Below, piece after piece: positions 1 to 9,804 of a DNA stretch of 57,960 nt; position 1 is the first letter of the stretch, and each line of letters opens with the position of its first letter. Where the stretch lies: NCBI GenBank assembly GCA_003665825.1, contig QPFY01000029.1:1-57960 (forward strand). Direction: 5' to 3'. This stretch comes from Microbotryum silenes-acaulis. Lineage: Eukaryota; Basidiomycota; Microbotryomycetes; Microbotryales; Microbotryaceae. The translations under genes and the position numbers were made by a program. Below the pieces are notes generated by a model. That model was given only the letters and a program-made list of their open reading frames with translations. It had not been told where the DNA came from and ran no database searches.

Positions 1-508
1 GCAGGCGGAGCTCGCAAAGACTTTCAATTACGCAGGGAGGTGGGCGCACAGCGCCCCCGAGCCCTATAGCTCATGATTTGGTGATACAGCAGGACTGCAG
101 GGAGATTGCATTGAGGACTTCGGATGAGGAACGAAGCAGAGCAAGCATTATGATTATACATATACCAGTGGGAACCTGTTAAATTAACGGAGGACGAAAT
201 TCGAATGTCAGGAGAATTGACCGGTTACATGATCTGAGTGGAGGTATAACGCACAATACGAAGTACAGCGGAACAATTCTCATTGCTGAAACAGCCTGCC
301 CATTGCTTGTTGCCGGAATTGGCTTCAAACCCTTGTGCAATGAGATCCGGAAGGTTTATGACGGTCCTCGCGGCAGGAGAGAGGTCTAGGCTGAGACTAG
401 ACTTTTGGGGACGAGGTGCGAGGAAGGATCAGGTTAGGACTGTGAAGCAACTGAAGCAGGACTTGAACTGTAGGGTTTCTCGAGAAGGGTAAGGAGTGTG
501 ATTGCAAA
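1..508. other. Non-coding stretch, no gene recognised
   Basis: No reading frame here has protein-like composition or a recognisable motif. The short open frames have no conserved features. The right edge meets an inverted-repeat element at 509. Confidence 0.4.
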
Positions 509-1081
509 CTTCATCAGCAACTTTACCACTTCCGGGTGCGTGGCTAAATCTGTCTAAATGAACTTTACCGTCTGAATCGTTCTGGATCGTGTCTAGATCC
601 ACCACTTCGTCACACTGAATTCGCTTCTATGATGGTTCTAATACCTCGATTACAGATGTGTCATCGCAACGTGTGTGGACTAGCCTCGCGGCTTGGGTTG
701 GGCACAAGAAGCTTCGGTCGATTGACGGAGGTCGGGACCGGTGCTGCTGGGGCGGCCGAGGTCGCCGCTGAAGCGGCTTTGTTCGGGTTTGATGCCTAAT
801 TGTGCTCTTAGAAGAACGTAGAGTCTAGAAGGTTTGTCTGTAAATGCAATGAGACCATACCATTGCACATAGCCCTACCTGAATATGTCATAATTGTTCT
901 GAAATGGCACTGGAAATACTCTGGAAGCTCTGGAAGTGCACTGAATGCCTGAATTTCCAGACAAAATCTAGAGCAATCTAGCAGCGCAGAGCTGAATGCG
1001 CTTTACGCCCGGATTGTTCTAGATCGGCTCTGAATTGCTCTGAATTGTCATGAAGCGCGCGTGGTAAAGTTGCTGATGAAG
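509..1081. mobile_element. Putative small non-autonomous element bounded by 21-bp inverted repeats
   Basis: A perfect 21-bp inverted repeat lies at 509-529 and 1061-1081. Just outside it, the 10-bp direct repeat aaggagtgtg occurs at 491-500 and 1079-1088, which is compatible with a target duplication, though the right copy overlaps the repeat end by three bases. The interior carries no protein and is rich in short TGAAT/TCTGGA-type repeats. Size (573 bp) and structure resemble a MITE. The transposase superfamily cannot be assigned, because the direct repeat does not abut the inverted repeat symmetrically. Confidence 0.4.
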
Positions 1082-1353
1082 GAGTGTGTAGGAGTATGAG
1101 TATGAGGATGTATAGTAGTATATGAGTTGTTGCTTGCAGGAAGCAAAGGGAGAAACTATCAGATGGCCGGCTTTTGTAGTAAAAGCCATGGAATGTTATG
1201 GAAGGTTTTCTACAAGCGAGATATCACGATGCCCAATGTCCGGGTTGCCAGATGGAAGGTTGAGGAACGAGGTGGAGTCTTATGGAACGAAGACGACTCT
1301 CGGGTTTCGGCGTGCTGTCTCAAAGAGGAAGGTGAGGACAGGACCGGCGCTAG

Positions 1354-1644
1354 TCACGCTTGATCTTCGAGCCGGACCGGAGTTGGGCTTCGGCTCACCA
1401 AGACCGTTACACGGTTGCATGCTTTGTCGTTTGGCCCCAGTGCAGCCTTGATTTCCGGCCGTTTGGGGTTGCGCGTCACGGTGATGAACAGCAAATGCTT
1501 TCCATTATTGACGACGCAAATCATCGCATCTTTGTGATCCTGCGCGGCCTTTTCCTGAACGTCGTACCCAAAATCACTGAATGTCCAATTTGATCCGCGG
1601 TTGGCAAGCCCGTGACGCCTTGGCCCATGGTGAGGCACAAGCAT
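1354..1644 (-). CDS. Hypothetical 96-aa reading frame, possible gene fragment
   Basis: A minus-strand frame of 96 codons has fairly ordinary amino-acid composition; its middle part (around NWTFSDFGYDV and MICVVNNGKHLLFITVTRN) alternates hydrophobic and polar residues like a small beta-rich domain. I do not recognise the family. No splice sites, neighbouring exons or promoter could be identified. It may be one exon or relic of a host gene, or chance. Low confidence. Confidence 0.2.
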   Translation of the reverse strand: MLVPHHGPRRHGLANRGSNWTFSDFGYDVQEKAAQDHKDAMICVVNNGKHLLFITVTRNPKRPEIKAALGPNDKACNRVTVLVSRSPTPVRLEDQA

Positions 1645-2160
1645 TTTTGATGAAATGAATGTCTTTTATCCGATCACGCGGCTTGGAAGTTTCCGTCAAT
1701 CACGAACTCCATGAAGGGACGTTGGGTGCAATGCGGCATTGAGAAGTACTCAACGCGTTTGTGCAAGTAGTATGCATTGAAGAATTGTGAACTCGAGACA
1801 TCGTCCTGGATGTTCAAACTTTCTATGTCAGTCTTGCCGAGTCAAAAACAGTGAGTGCAGGTATATTCAACTCACCTCTGTTGAGGTATTTATGTTAACC
1901 CTTTAATGCGAGAATATAGTATCCGGGAAAAGCCCTTTGAAAGGCACGCTGTCTCGGACAGCGGAGCCTCACTGGTGACCAAAGATGACAGGTGCAAGTT
2001 ATATGGATTACAACTAGCTTCTGGTGTCAGCTTGATGAAGAAGCTAGGCACGCACAATCTCTATTTCTAATGCCTGTGGCCCGTCGTAAGGCCTTGCCTT
2101 ACACCCTTTCATTAGAATGAGTAATAATCACAGGACAATCACCGGACTAAATCAAGATTG
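1645..2160. other. Non-coding stretch, nothing recognised
   Basis: AT-richer than the rest of the window. No open frame of note and no repeat shared with other parts of the window was seen. Confidence 0.4.
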
Positions 2161-2485
2161 GGAAACTGTCATGTACACATGCGCGCAAAACTTATGGATC
2201 CCGTAGGGCATAACTTGCCATCTGTCGATGTCTGTCTGCAAGGACCAAGTTACCTTGCACCGTGAACAACTCCCTTCTGATTTCAATCAGCATTGATTGA
2301 GATCATTGGTTTTCTTTTTGCTAACCCCTCACAGCTGGACTACACAGCCAAAAAAGCAAACAATTTCAATGGATGCGGAATCAGAAGGGAGCCAAGGTTA
2401 CTTTGGTCCTTGCAGACATACGGCACGTTATGCCCTACGCAATCCATAAGTTTCGCGCGCGCATGTGTCAAAGTTTAGACCTAAT
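2161..2485. mobile_element. Foldback (long imperfect hairpin) element
   Basis: The sequence from about 2170 to 2325 is matched, with mismatches and small indels, by the reverse complement of about 2345 to 2481. The outer parts match best: the cttatgga block at 2191-2198 pairs with tccataag at 2443-2450, tagggcataac at 2204-2214 pairs with gttatgcccta at 2428-2438, and tgcaaggacca at 2238-2248 pairs with tggtccttgcag near 2403. A loop of only some 20 bases separates the arms. It has the structure of a foldback/MITE insertion or of a long hairpin-RNA source. No coding capacity and no clear target duplication. Confidence 0.5.
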
Positions 2486-2546
2486 AGTGGACCCACCTAT
2501 ATGAAAGGCTAGCAGGTTGTGGTGAATCAACAAGGTACCTATTTGT

Positions 2547-2564
2547 AAAAAAATAGATAAAAAA
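2547..2564 (-). terminator. Pol III T-run terminator of the tRNA-Gly gene
   Basis: Directly 3' of the tRNA on the minus strand lie runs of 6 T (2559-2564) and 7 T (2547-2553), the usual RNA polymerase III stop signal. Confidence 0.75.
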
Positions 2565-2645
2565 TGACCGAATCGGGAGTCGAACCCGAGTCCTTCGTAG
2601 TCAATAATGGGAAACGAAGATTCTAAACCTCTAAACTATTCGGTC
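2565..2645 (-). tRNA. tRNA-Gly (anticodon CCC) with an 8-nt intron
   Basis: Reading the minus strand, a full cloverleaf can be drawn: acceptor stem GACCGAA/TTCGGTC (7 bp) with discriminator A, D stem GTTT/GAAT, anticodon stem TTCGT/ACGAA, a 4-nt variable region, and T stem TCGGG/CCCGA closing the loop TTCGACT. The anticodon loop reads TTCCCA, then eight extra bases, then T. That places a short intron after position 37, the standard eukaryotic site. Removing it gives a 73-nt mature body without CCA. The B box GGTTCGACTCC is intact. A LINE begins about 67 bp upstream of the tRNA 5' end. Confidence 0.85.
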
Positions 2646-2794
2646 GGCTTCTCCCTTGCTATGTTTTTCTGCGGCCTACAGCTAGCAATCATTTGGTGTA
2701 GCGTTGCTTTTCATCTTCACTTCACTTCACTTCACTTCGAAATCGCCCTACCGCAGTCTTCGATACTCGAGTTAACAAGTGATACACCGACAAG

Positions 2795-5054
2795 ATGTCT
2801 ACAGGAGACCCTGGGTCCCCACTGCCGGCACCGCCACCACCGGTGTCCGCCACCAGCGTCCAGCCACCCCGCGACCAGATCCCGATAAGCTCGAAGAAGA
2901 CGCAAGTCACGGGCCCCGCCACCGCCGCACCCAACTATGCCGCCGCTGCGAGTCAGATGGCGACTCAGTCACCTGAACAACAGCAACAACAACAACAGCG
3001 TGCCAAGGCTCTGGGCAGCCTCCTACAAGCCATGGGTGCTGTACCCGGAAACCGCATGGATCGTTGGGTCCAGGCCATCTACTTCGCCGAACTCTACCCC
3101 GTCGCCACCGCCACATCGCTGAAATTTTCGGCCTTGAACGCGAACCGGTCTGTCGAGAACATCTTTGATTACGCCCTTGAAGTGACTCTGTCTCACCAGA
3201 GCGCCTCGCGAGCGTCTCATGCCGACAAGACCGATCTCGTGGCCTGCGTCACGAGGCTGCTATCGCCGATCTCTCCTATCTGCTTTGAGCCTGGAGTTCC
3301 TCTGCCGGACCACCTTGCGGCCTATCAACCACAGATCCTAGGCGTACAACATTCATCAATCCTGCGTAATGGGGCGGCTCACCATCGCGTTACGGTTGGG
3401 TTCGTCACCGGCGAGGCACGTGACTCCACGCTTACGACGCCCCCCGCTCTCACTTGGCGATCGGCGAAGGCCCGCTTCGCGAAATCTCACAGGTTCCACC
3501 ATAACATGGTCGAGCTTCGAATCAACGTCGGTGTTCAAGGAGTGCCTTCCATGGACGCCATCATCAAATCGTTCCAATCACTAGTGCAGGACTTGTCAGG
3601 CAAGGGACATTCGTGCCAACTTGTGCAGGTTCTGCGCGTTATCAGCGTGGACAACGCCTCGGCCTTCGCCCACGTTGCCGGAGACTACTCGGCTTTCCTA
3701 CACTTCGACGACAACTCCCTGTTCCAACGCCCTAACACGACCTTGAAAGAGATCCTACCTTCGAGAATCGGCCTTCCCACTCGAGGCATCCCGGTCACCG
3801 CCCTTCGCCATGACTATGAGAAGGAGGCGGCTTGCGGTAGGTGCCACTTCGTGGGTCACGTGGGAACCTGCGGATTGGATCAGGAGAGGAAGCGAAAGGA
3901 GGCTCACAACGGCAACAGCAACAGCAACAGCAACAAGAACACCATCACCAACGACACCAACATTGTGGAGGCCGAGGTCCCCATTCCTGTGCCGGTTGTT
4001 AACAGGATCGCATCACAGAATCGCTTCGCCGGGCTCGAGGTTGAGGAGGGACAGGAGGAAGCGGTAACTGGCCAGAGCGGACAGGGGCCGGAGGAATCGG
4101 GGGAGGAGGACGCTGGTGATAAGGCGGATGACGAGGACTCGGAGGACTCGGAGATGGAATCGGAGGCGACCGCGAAAACGGAGGTCATCAAAATTGAGAG
4201 CGAGGACGAGTCGGTTTTAGAGGACCGCAGAGGATCCGATGGAGAGGTGATTGATGGCGGATGGAAGGGGCGAAACAGAAGGCAAGGTGGCGACGGAGAT
4301 GGAGGAAGGGGAGGTGACGACGGAGATGGAGGAAGAGGAGGTGGCGACGGAGGTGGACGATGTGGACGAGGCGGGGGGAGCGACGAAAGCGGAGAATGCG
4401 GAAGCGACGGACTTAGGGGAGACGAACAGGCTGGACAATGACGACGACAGCGACGCAACAGCAACCGCCGCCACCGCTTCCCGCGAATCGACTCCCCACG
4501 AACCAACCCCACCTTTGTCACCCGGAACTCTCGCCAAGTCGCTACGCGAGGGGGAGGAGTGGGACAGGATCAGAGCTAACTGGGTTGAGCAGGCACGACT
4601 CGAGCGGGACCAAAGCATCGAGAGGAGGCTTGACGCTGAAGCCCCTTTGGTGCGTCACAACTTTGCCACGTGGGATGAGGACGGTGAGATACGTTCCATC
4701 AACATCAGGGGGACCGCTGCGAAGTTCAAGAAGCCGGTGATGAAGAGGTCGCAGACTGCGGCGGACCTCAGTGACCCGAGTGACGAACCGACCGACGCCA
4801 AGCGAGTGATCATCAAAGGGAAGAGCCGCGTCGTTGTCAAGGATGGAATAGAGGGGCGGAGGGTGACGAGGTCGATGTCGGCGGCGGCGGCGATGCCGGT
4901 TGGCGTGACGAAGGTGGACCGAGGGAAAGCAAAGGGGGTAGCCGAGGAGAAAAGATGGTCCGACCACGAGCCCGAGGACGATGTCCTGCCCGCCCTCCCC
5001 CTCTTTGAGGACGTCACCACCGCCAAGAGCGCCTCAACCTCAACTACCCATTAA
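2795..5054 (+). pseudogene. LINE-1 ORF1 (Gag-like RNA-binding protein), frameshifted
   Basis: The first frame opens at 2795 (MSTGDPGSP) and stops at 4441. It contains a proline-rich N-terminus, a poly-Gln run, the conserved core shared with LINE-2 ORF1 (around RFSALNA/KFSALNA and VVELR/MVELR), and a CCHC-like knuckle [13 protein letters not shown] near residue 350. After about 4250, the acidic protein continues in another frame (4251-5054), ending in TAA that overlaps the ORF2 start. The end of the first frame is an abnormal Gly/Arg/Asp-rich stretch from a GGA repeat, so a +1-type change near 4240-4270 is likely. LINE-2 keeps the equivalent protein in one frame. Either mutation or programmed frameshifting would explain this; mutation is simpler. 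The protein would bind element RNA. Confidence 0.75.
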
Positions 5055-8000
5055 TGATCAAGCACACCATCATAACCTGGAACGTGAGGAGGGGCATGGG
5101 GGTCCCGGAGAAACGACGCAACATTTACGCTTACCTATCCACTTTCAAAGCATCGGCCATTCTCGTACAAGAGCACTTCATCAGACCGCACCTCTGGCAA
5201 CTCATCAAGGACGAGTACGAGGGCAAGCTCTTCATCAACCAACATTGTCTGACTCTGATTCCGGCTGACTCCCCCCTGATCGACGCCGAGCTCTTGCGCA
5301 CCCACTTGGCACTCAACGGACGGATCCTGGTCACCTCCTTTCGTCTGCGGGGCGACACTAAAATTTTCGAAATGAACAACATCTACGCGCCCGTTGAACC
5401 AAAACAACGAGCAAAATTCTTTGACAAACTCTTATTTCAAAAAACACAGAAATCCCACGTCCGACTCCTTGGCGGCGATCTCAACGACTGCCCGCGCCCA
5501 GAAGTCGATCGGCGGAACCAAAGTCGGCGCGGCCACCACTGGCCGATCCTGATAGGCAAGCTCGACTCGGCCTACACGGACTGCATCCGCTACAAGCACC
5601 CCATCACCCCATCTTTCACTCGACCCAACCCCAATCGCAAGCGACCCAACTCATTTTCCCGGCTTGATTACTTTCTCCTACAACGAACTCACCAGAAAAG
5701 GCTCGACCAGGCCTCGACGATCTACGACTACCCCAAGGATCTCTCCGATCACCGACCGGTCTTGATTGTGCTGGCTCTCTCAGACGATCTTGATGCGACT
5801 CTCCCACAGCTCAGCCTACCTACCACATCCAACCAACTACATCGAATTAATACCACAACCTTCAAGACGGTGGAATTTCAGCGGATGATGGAAGGATGGT
5901 TGGAAGGGGCAAGCAGGGAGGAACCGGTGGGGGAGCTCGAGGTCATTCTGGAGGCGTGCAGGGATAGGGGTGGTGAGCTGGCGAGGAGGCTGCATCGGGA
6001 GCGGTCGGAACGGATGGAGTATTTGGTGGGGAGGGTGCAGGATCTGGAGGCGTTACCGATATGGAGGGACGAGGACACGGCAGAATGGACGAGGACGTCG
6101 GAGGAACTCAAGCGGGCGGTCGAGGAGCGCGCGCGCCTACTCCGGATCCGAGCCCACGTCCCCGAGATCGCTTCCGAGGAACGACTGTCGCGGCCGGTCC
6201 ACTCCAAGCTCGCGGCGCGGAACTCGGATTCCAAGATCACAGCACTGCGCTTGGCCAACGGAGAGCTAACGCATGACATTGATATTGCTCTTGACCACAC
6301 GCAGGCGCATTTTCAGCGCCTCTACCACATCGAGCCTCGCGACCCGGACCGCGTCGCTCGACTTCGGGACGAATTCCTCGCGCCAATCAGGGCGGCGCGG
6401 ACTTGCGACGACCCGCGCTCGGATCCGCTCTTTCTGCGCCGACTCTCGGAATCGCAGATCGACTTACTCCAGCGACCGATCACCGAGGACGAGGTCGTGG
6501 CCGCGATCGGGACGACGCACCCGGGGCGATCGCCGGGACCGTCGGGCGTGCCCTACGAACTGTACCAGACCGCACCCGAGGCGTGGGCCAAGGTGCTGAC
6601 CAAGGCCTACAACGCGATGATCGAGCGAGGCTCACTCTCTCCCAAGCAGGGGCAGGGACTCGTGCGCCTGATTTACAAGCCCCACAAGAAACATGCCGAT
6701 CGCGCCGACCTTTCGTCGTACCGGCCTATCACCCTGCGCGAGTGCGATTACAAGATCTTTACCAAGGTCTACGTTGCCCGACTCAACCACCTTCTGCCCG
6801 ATCTCCTCCCGCCGCAGCAGCACGGATTCGTCAAGGACCGCCGATCGGCCGACGCTGCGCTACACCTTCGTCTCCTGGTCGAGGAACTTGGTGCGCGCAG
6901 GACCGAGTTCCCCATGGCCGCGCTCTTGTCTCTTGACCAATCATCCGCCTACGACCTCGTCGAGCATGACTGGATCTTTGCCATCTTCGACGCTCTGGGC
7001 GCTCCTGCCATCTTTCTTCGCGTGCTGAGGATGCTCTACTCGGGTGACTCGACCTCGGCCCGCTACATCATCAATGGGTTCCTGACGGCGCCGGTGCGAC
7101 TGACGTGTGGGCTCGGCCAAGGGGACCCGGCGTCGTCATCGGTCTGGGACATCGTGTTTCAGCCGTTCCTGGATGCTCTACACCGTCGAAACATTGCGCT
7201 GAATCTTGCAATCCCTGCCCTTTATCCGTACCCACAGAGCCGCGCCATTACATCACTTGCATTTGCCGATGACGTTGTCGTCGCCGTCGCGGGCTTGGAG
7301 TCACTCAACTTGCTCGATGACCTGGCGCTCGACTGGAGGCAGGCAACGAATGGCCGGCTCAACACGGACAAGACGGTCGTCCTACCGATCGGACGCCGCT
7401 GGGACCCGGGGGAACGCCCGCTCGTCGTCAAGGCCGCAGGCGAGTCGCTCGAGTGGATCGGCCTCCCCTTCGACCCCAGCGGCGACACCGAACTCGCCTA
7501 CGCGAATCTCATCGAACGCCTCGAGGCGACGCTGGAGGCGGTCCAGCATCGCTGGCTCACGCACCACACCCGTGCCTTTTACGTCAATCGGTACGCCATC
7601 CCCAAGATCCTGCACTTCCTTGCAGCCGACATCCCGCCGCCCGAAGTCGTCAAGAAGCTCGATGACATGCTCGTCGATTTCGTCCGTGGGGGCAAGGGCA
7701 GGACCAGCTACGGCAGAGACATCGTGTTCACAGCCAAGCTCAAGGGGGGACTGGGGGTGATCAGGATGCAGGACGTCGTGGATGCGGTTGCGGCACGGAT
7801 CTGGGACGTTCTTCTCGGCGGTTCTGGCGCGATCTGGCAAGGACTTGCGCGCGCGGCACTCCAGCGAGCTCAGCCCGACCTCGACCTGGCCACCGATCTC
7901 TGGCCACATCCATCCACTCCCATCCCCAACGACCTTCATCCCCGATGGCACGCCGCACTGGGCGTTCCGAAACATCACGACGCGCAGGTCAACCCGAGGG

Positions 8001-9073
8001 CCTTGACCACCGCGAACCTGCTCGCGCTGCCCACCCTGCTCGGCAGCCTCCACACCCCCATCAGAGGGAAACAGACCATCGACGCGGTTCATGTACCTGA
8101 CTACCTTCGTCTCCAGGGCTACCCGAAGGTGGCGGATCTCTATCGGCGCGAGTTGTATGCGGGTGGGGGGTTTCACCTCTGGACGCCGCCGGCGGATGTG
8201 CTCGGCGACAACAGCGAGTACGATCGACGCTGGCTCCCACAGCGACTGGCAATCGCGGCCTGGTACCGGTTCACTGTCGATCGACACAAGAACACGCCCT
8301 TGGCGGCGGCGGTGGCGGCGGGACGGCTCAACGTGCCTCCCCGGATCGGCACCAGCGCACTGCTCGAGGCAATCCTCCCCAAGCCCGTGGCCCGCTTCGC
8401 AATGGAGCAGCGCCTTCCGGACCCGGTGCTTCCACAACAGGCGAGCCAGTACAAGCTGCTGAACATGGCTCGACCCTACACGATCCGTAGCATCCGCCAG
8501 GTCCTGAACGCGAAGGCCTTTACCAACACGCTCGGGCTCAAGGGACCACCGCAGCCGGACGATCTCAGGAGCTTCTGGAAGGCGGTCAACTCGAAGGCAC
8601 TGACGGCGAGGGAGAGGGAAGTTTGGTTCAAGCTGATTCTCCGCTTCACCCCGACGCGCAAGCTGCAGCACCAACAAAACCACGACACTTCTCCCGCGTG
8701 CCTCGTCTGCAAAGCGCCGGTGGACGACACCGACCACTACTTTTTCGACTGCGTTGACTCGCGGAACGTCTGGATCGCGGCAAGGGGCGTGCTCTGCGAC
8801 GCACTCGGGTGCGACACGATCAAGGACGCCCAGTACACGACACTGCAACGGCTCTTTGGCCTCCCCAAGCTCAAGGCCAAGCTCAGCGAACAGGAAGGGG
8901 CGGGCAGGACGATCGAGATCTTCACGGGGATGGTTTTGGAGATGATCAGCAGTGGGAGATGGAGGATGCAGAAGCACGGGACGAGGATGGAAAGCGTGGA
9001 GAGGAGGAGGGTGGTACTGGAGGAGAGGATGAAGTTGAGGGCGGGAGGAGCAAGGGGCGGGCGAGGGCAGTAG
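5054..9073 (+). CDS. LINE-1 ORF2: endonuclease-reverse transcriptase, 1339 aa
   Basis: This is the catalytic protein for target-primed reverse transcription. The N-terminal APE-like endonuclease (about residues 1-240) shows TWN at 8-10, the metal-binding Glu in VQEH (E40), GGDLND near 140, RLDYFL near 202 and SDHRP near 231. The reverse transcriptase spans about 490-800, with [16 protein letters not shown] near 557, [21 protein letters not shown] and the catalytic FADD near 737. A C-terminal finger [18 protein letters not shown] (about 1216-1233) matches the zf-RVT type. The ATG at 5054 overlaps the last base of the ORF1 stop (TAATG), pointing to coupled re-initiation. The frame is open to its TAG at 9073, so this protein may be functional. 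Confidence 0.92.
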   Translation: MIKHTIITWNVRRGMGVPEKRRNIYAYLSTFKASAILVQEHFIRPHLWQLIKDEYEGKLFINQHCLTLIPADSPLIDAELLRTHLALNGRILVTSFRLRGDTKIFEMNNIYAPVEPKQRAKFFDKLLFQKTQKSHVRLLGGDLNDCPRPEVDRRNQSRRGHHWPILIGKLDSAYTDCIRYKHPITPSFTRPNPNRKRPNSFSRLDYFLLQRTHQKRLDQASTIYDYPKDLSDHRPVLIVLALSDDLDATLPQLSLPTTSNQLHRINTTTFKTVEFQRMMEGWLEGASREEPVGELEVILEACRDRGGELARRLHRERSERMEYLVGRVQDLEALPIWRDEDTAEWTRTSEELKRAVEERARLLRIRAHVPEIASEERLSRPVHSKLAARNSDSKITALRLANGELTHDIDIALDHTQAHFQRLYHIEPRDPDRVARLRDEFLAPIRAARTCDDPRSDPLFLRRLSESQIDLLQRPITEDEVVAAIGTTHPGRSPGPSGVPYELYQTAPEAWAKVLTKAYNAMIERGSLSPKQGQGLVRLIYKPHKKHADRADLSSYRPITLRECDYKIFTKVYVARLNHLLPDLLPPQQHGFVKDRRSADAALHLRLLVEELGARRTEFPMAALLSLDQSSAYDLVEHDWIFAIFDALGAPAIFLRVLRMLYSGDSTSARYIINGFLTAPVRLTCGLGQGDPASSSVWDIVFQPFLDALHRRNIALNLAIPALYPYPQSRAITSLAFADDVVVAVAGLESLNLLDDLALDWRQATNGRLNTDKTVVLPIGRRWDPGERPLVVKAAGESLEWIGLPFDPSGDTELAYANLIERLEATLEAVQHRWLTHHTRAFYVNRYAIPKILHFLAADIPPPEVVKKLDDMLVDFVRGGKGRTSYGRDIVFTAKLKGGLGVIRMQDVVDAVAARIWDVLLGGSGAIWQGLARAALQRAQPDLDLATDLWPHPSTPIPNDLHPRWHAALGVPKHHDAQVNPRALTTANLLALPTLLGSLHTPIRGKQTIDAVHVPDYLRLQGYPKVADLYRRELYAGGGFHLWTPPADVLGDNSEYDRRWLPQRLAIAAWYRFTVDRHKNTPLAAAVAAGRLNVPPRIGTSALLEAILPKPVARFAMEQRLPDPVLPQQASQYKLLNMARPYTIRSIRQVLNAKAFTNTLGLKGPPQPDDLRSFWKAVNSKALTAREREVWFKLILRFTPTRKLQHQQNHDTSPACLVCKAPVDDTDHYFFDCVDSRNVWIAARGVLCDALGCDTIKDAQYTTLQRLFGLPKLKAKLSEQEGAGRTIEIFTGMVLEMISSGRWRMQKHGTRMESVERRRVVLEERMKLRAGGARGGRGQ

Positions 9074-9713
9074 AGGCTGGGTTCGATTTCCCCCCACCAT
9101 CCCACACACACACCACATCACACTTCCTCTTCCAAAACTGTATACTAAATATCTTGCTTTCATCTTTCATCTATTACAGGTCTGCTTTCGTTGCTCATGG
9201 ACCGGCTCGCGATTTGGGATTGACTCGACGGTGGCTCACGCTCTTTGGCTTCGGGGTTCTGAGTCAAGGGAGGGATCAGCAGACACAGGCAGAAAGTCGG
9301 CTTTGAGGGGCCAGGGACTGCTGAGGTGGAGGTTTTGAGGGACCTCCACCGCGTCTTGCTGTGACCGAGCATAGACTTGGGGCTTCGTGGGTCAGGGTAG
9401 TTGCGCAGTCGCTCTCCTGTCTTTGTCTCGACCGAGTTGGGAAGTGGGTGCGGGGTGGGCCTCTTGTCGTTAGTAAATCGTTTTATTACTCTTTCTCTCC
9501 TTCTCTCTCTCTCATTCGTCTCCTGAGGGGGAGCAACCGCTTGGCTGGGGCACTTGAATCCCAAGTATCGGATTGGTGGACACCGGCCCGTTTCTCGCAT
9601 CTTACGGGCGGTTTGTGTTATCATCGTCGACTTCCATCTAGTTTTTCCGTAGGCTAATCAGGGGGAACAGGAATTGGGGGCAATATGATGAACAAGTTCT
9701 ACAAAAAAAAAAA
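9074..9713 (+). other. LINE-1 3' UTR with conserved hairpin and poly(A) tail
   Basis: No coding capacity. The distal part (about 9513-9655) resembles the LINE-2 3' UTR (about 17033-17180). In both, a GCAACCG segment (9533-9539 here) can pair with a CGGTT(T)GT segment (9609-9616 here). A poly(A) run of 11 closes the element. Confidence 0.65.
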
Positions 9714-9804
9714 CATCTTTCATCTTTCATCCCAATCGCACTACCCTACCTCTGCAAACGTCAATATATCGAATACATCAACTGCTACACCAGCTATCGA
9801 CCCG

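Larger units (their letters stand above)
2712..9713 (+). mobile_element. LINE-1: full-length non-LTR retrotransposon
   Basis: The element has a 5' leader starting with a CACTT repeat run, ORF1 with a zinc knuckle, ORF2 with endonuclease, reverse transcriptase and a C-terminal zinc finger, a 3' UTR of about 630 bp, and an 11-base poly(A) tail at 9703-9713. The 5' end is set by similarity of 2712-2750 to the start of LINE-2 (9714-9750). The lack of an RNase H domain and the APE-type endonuclease suggest an L1/Tx1-like lineage, which is inference. ORF2 is open; ORF1 has a frameshift. Confidence 0.85.

Noticed and set aside
3904..4618. Ser/Pro-rich minus-strand frames
   Set aside because: Complement of the acidic/GGA repeat part of LINE-1 ORF1.
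7382..9163. 593-codon minus-strand open frame
   Set aside because: Antisense shadow of LINE-1 ORF2; no domain, composition typical of a complement of GC-rich coding DNA.
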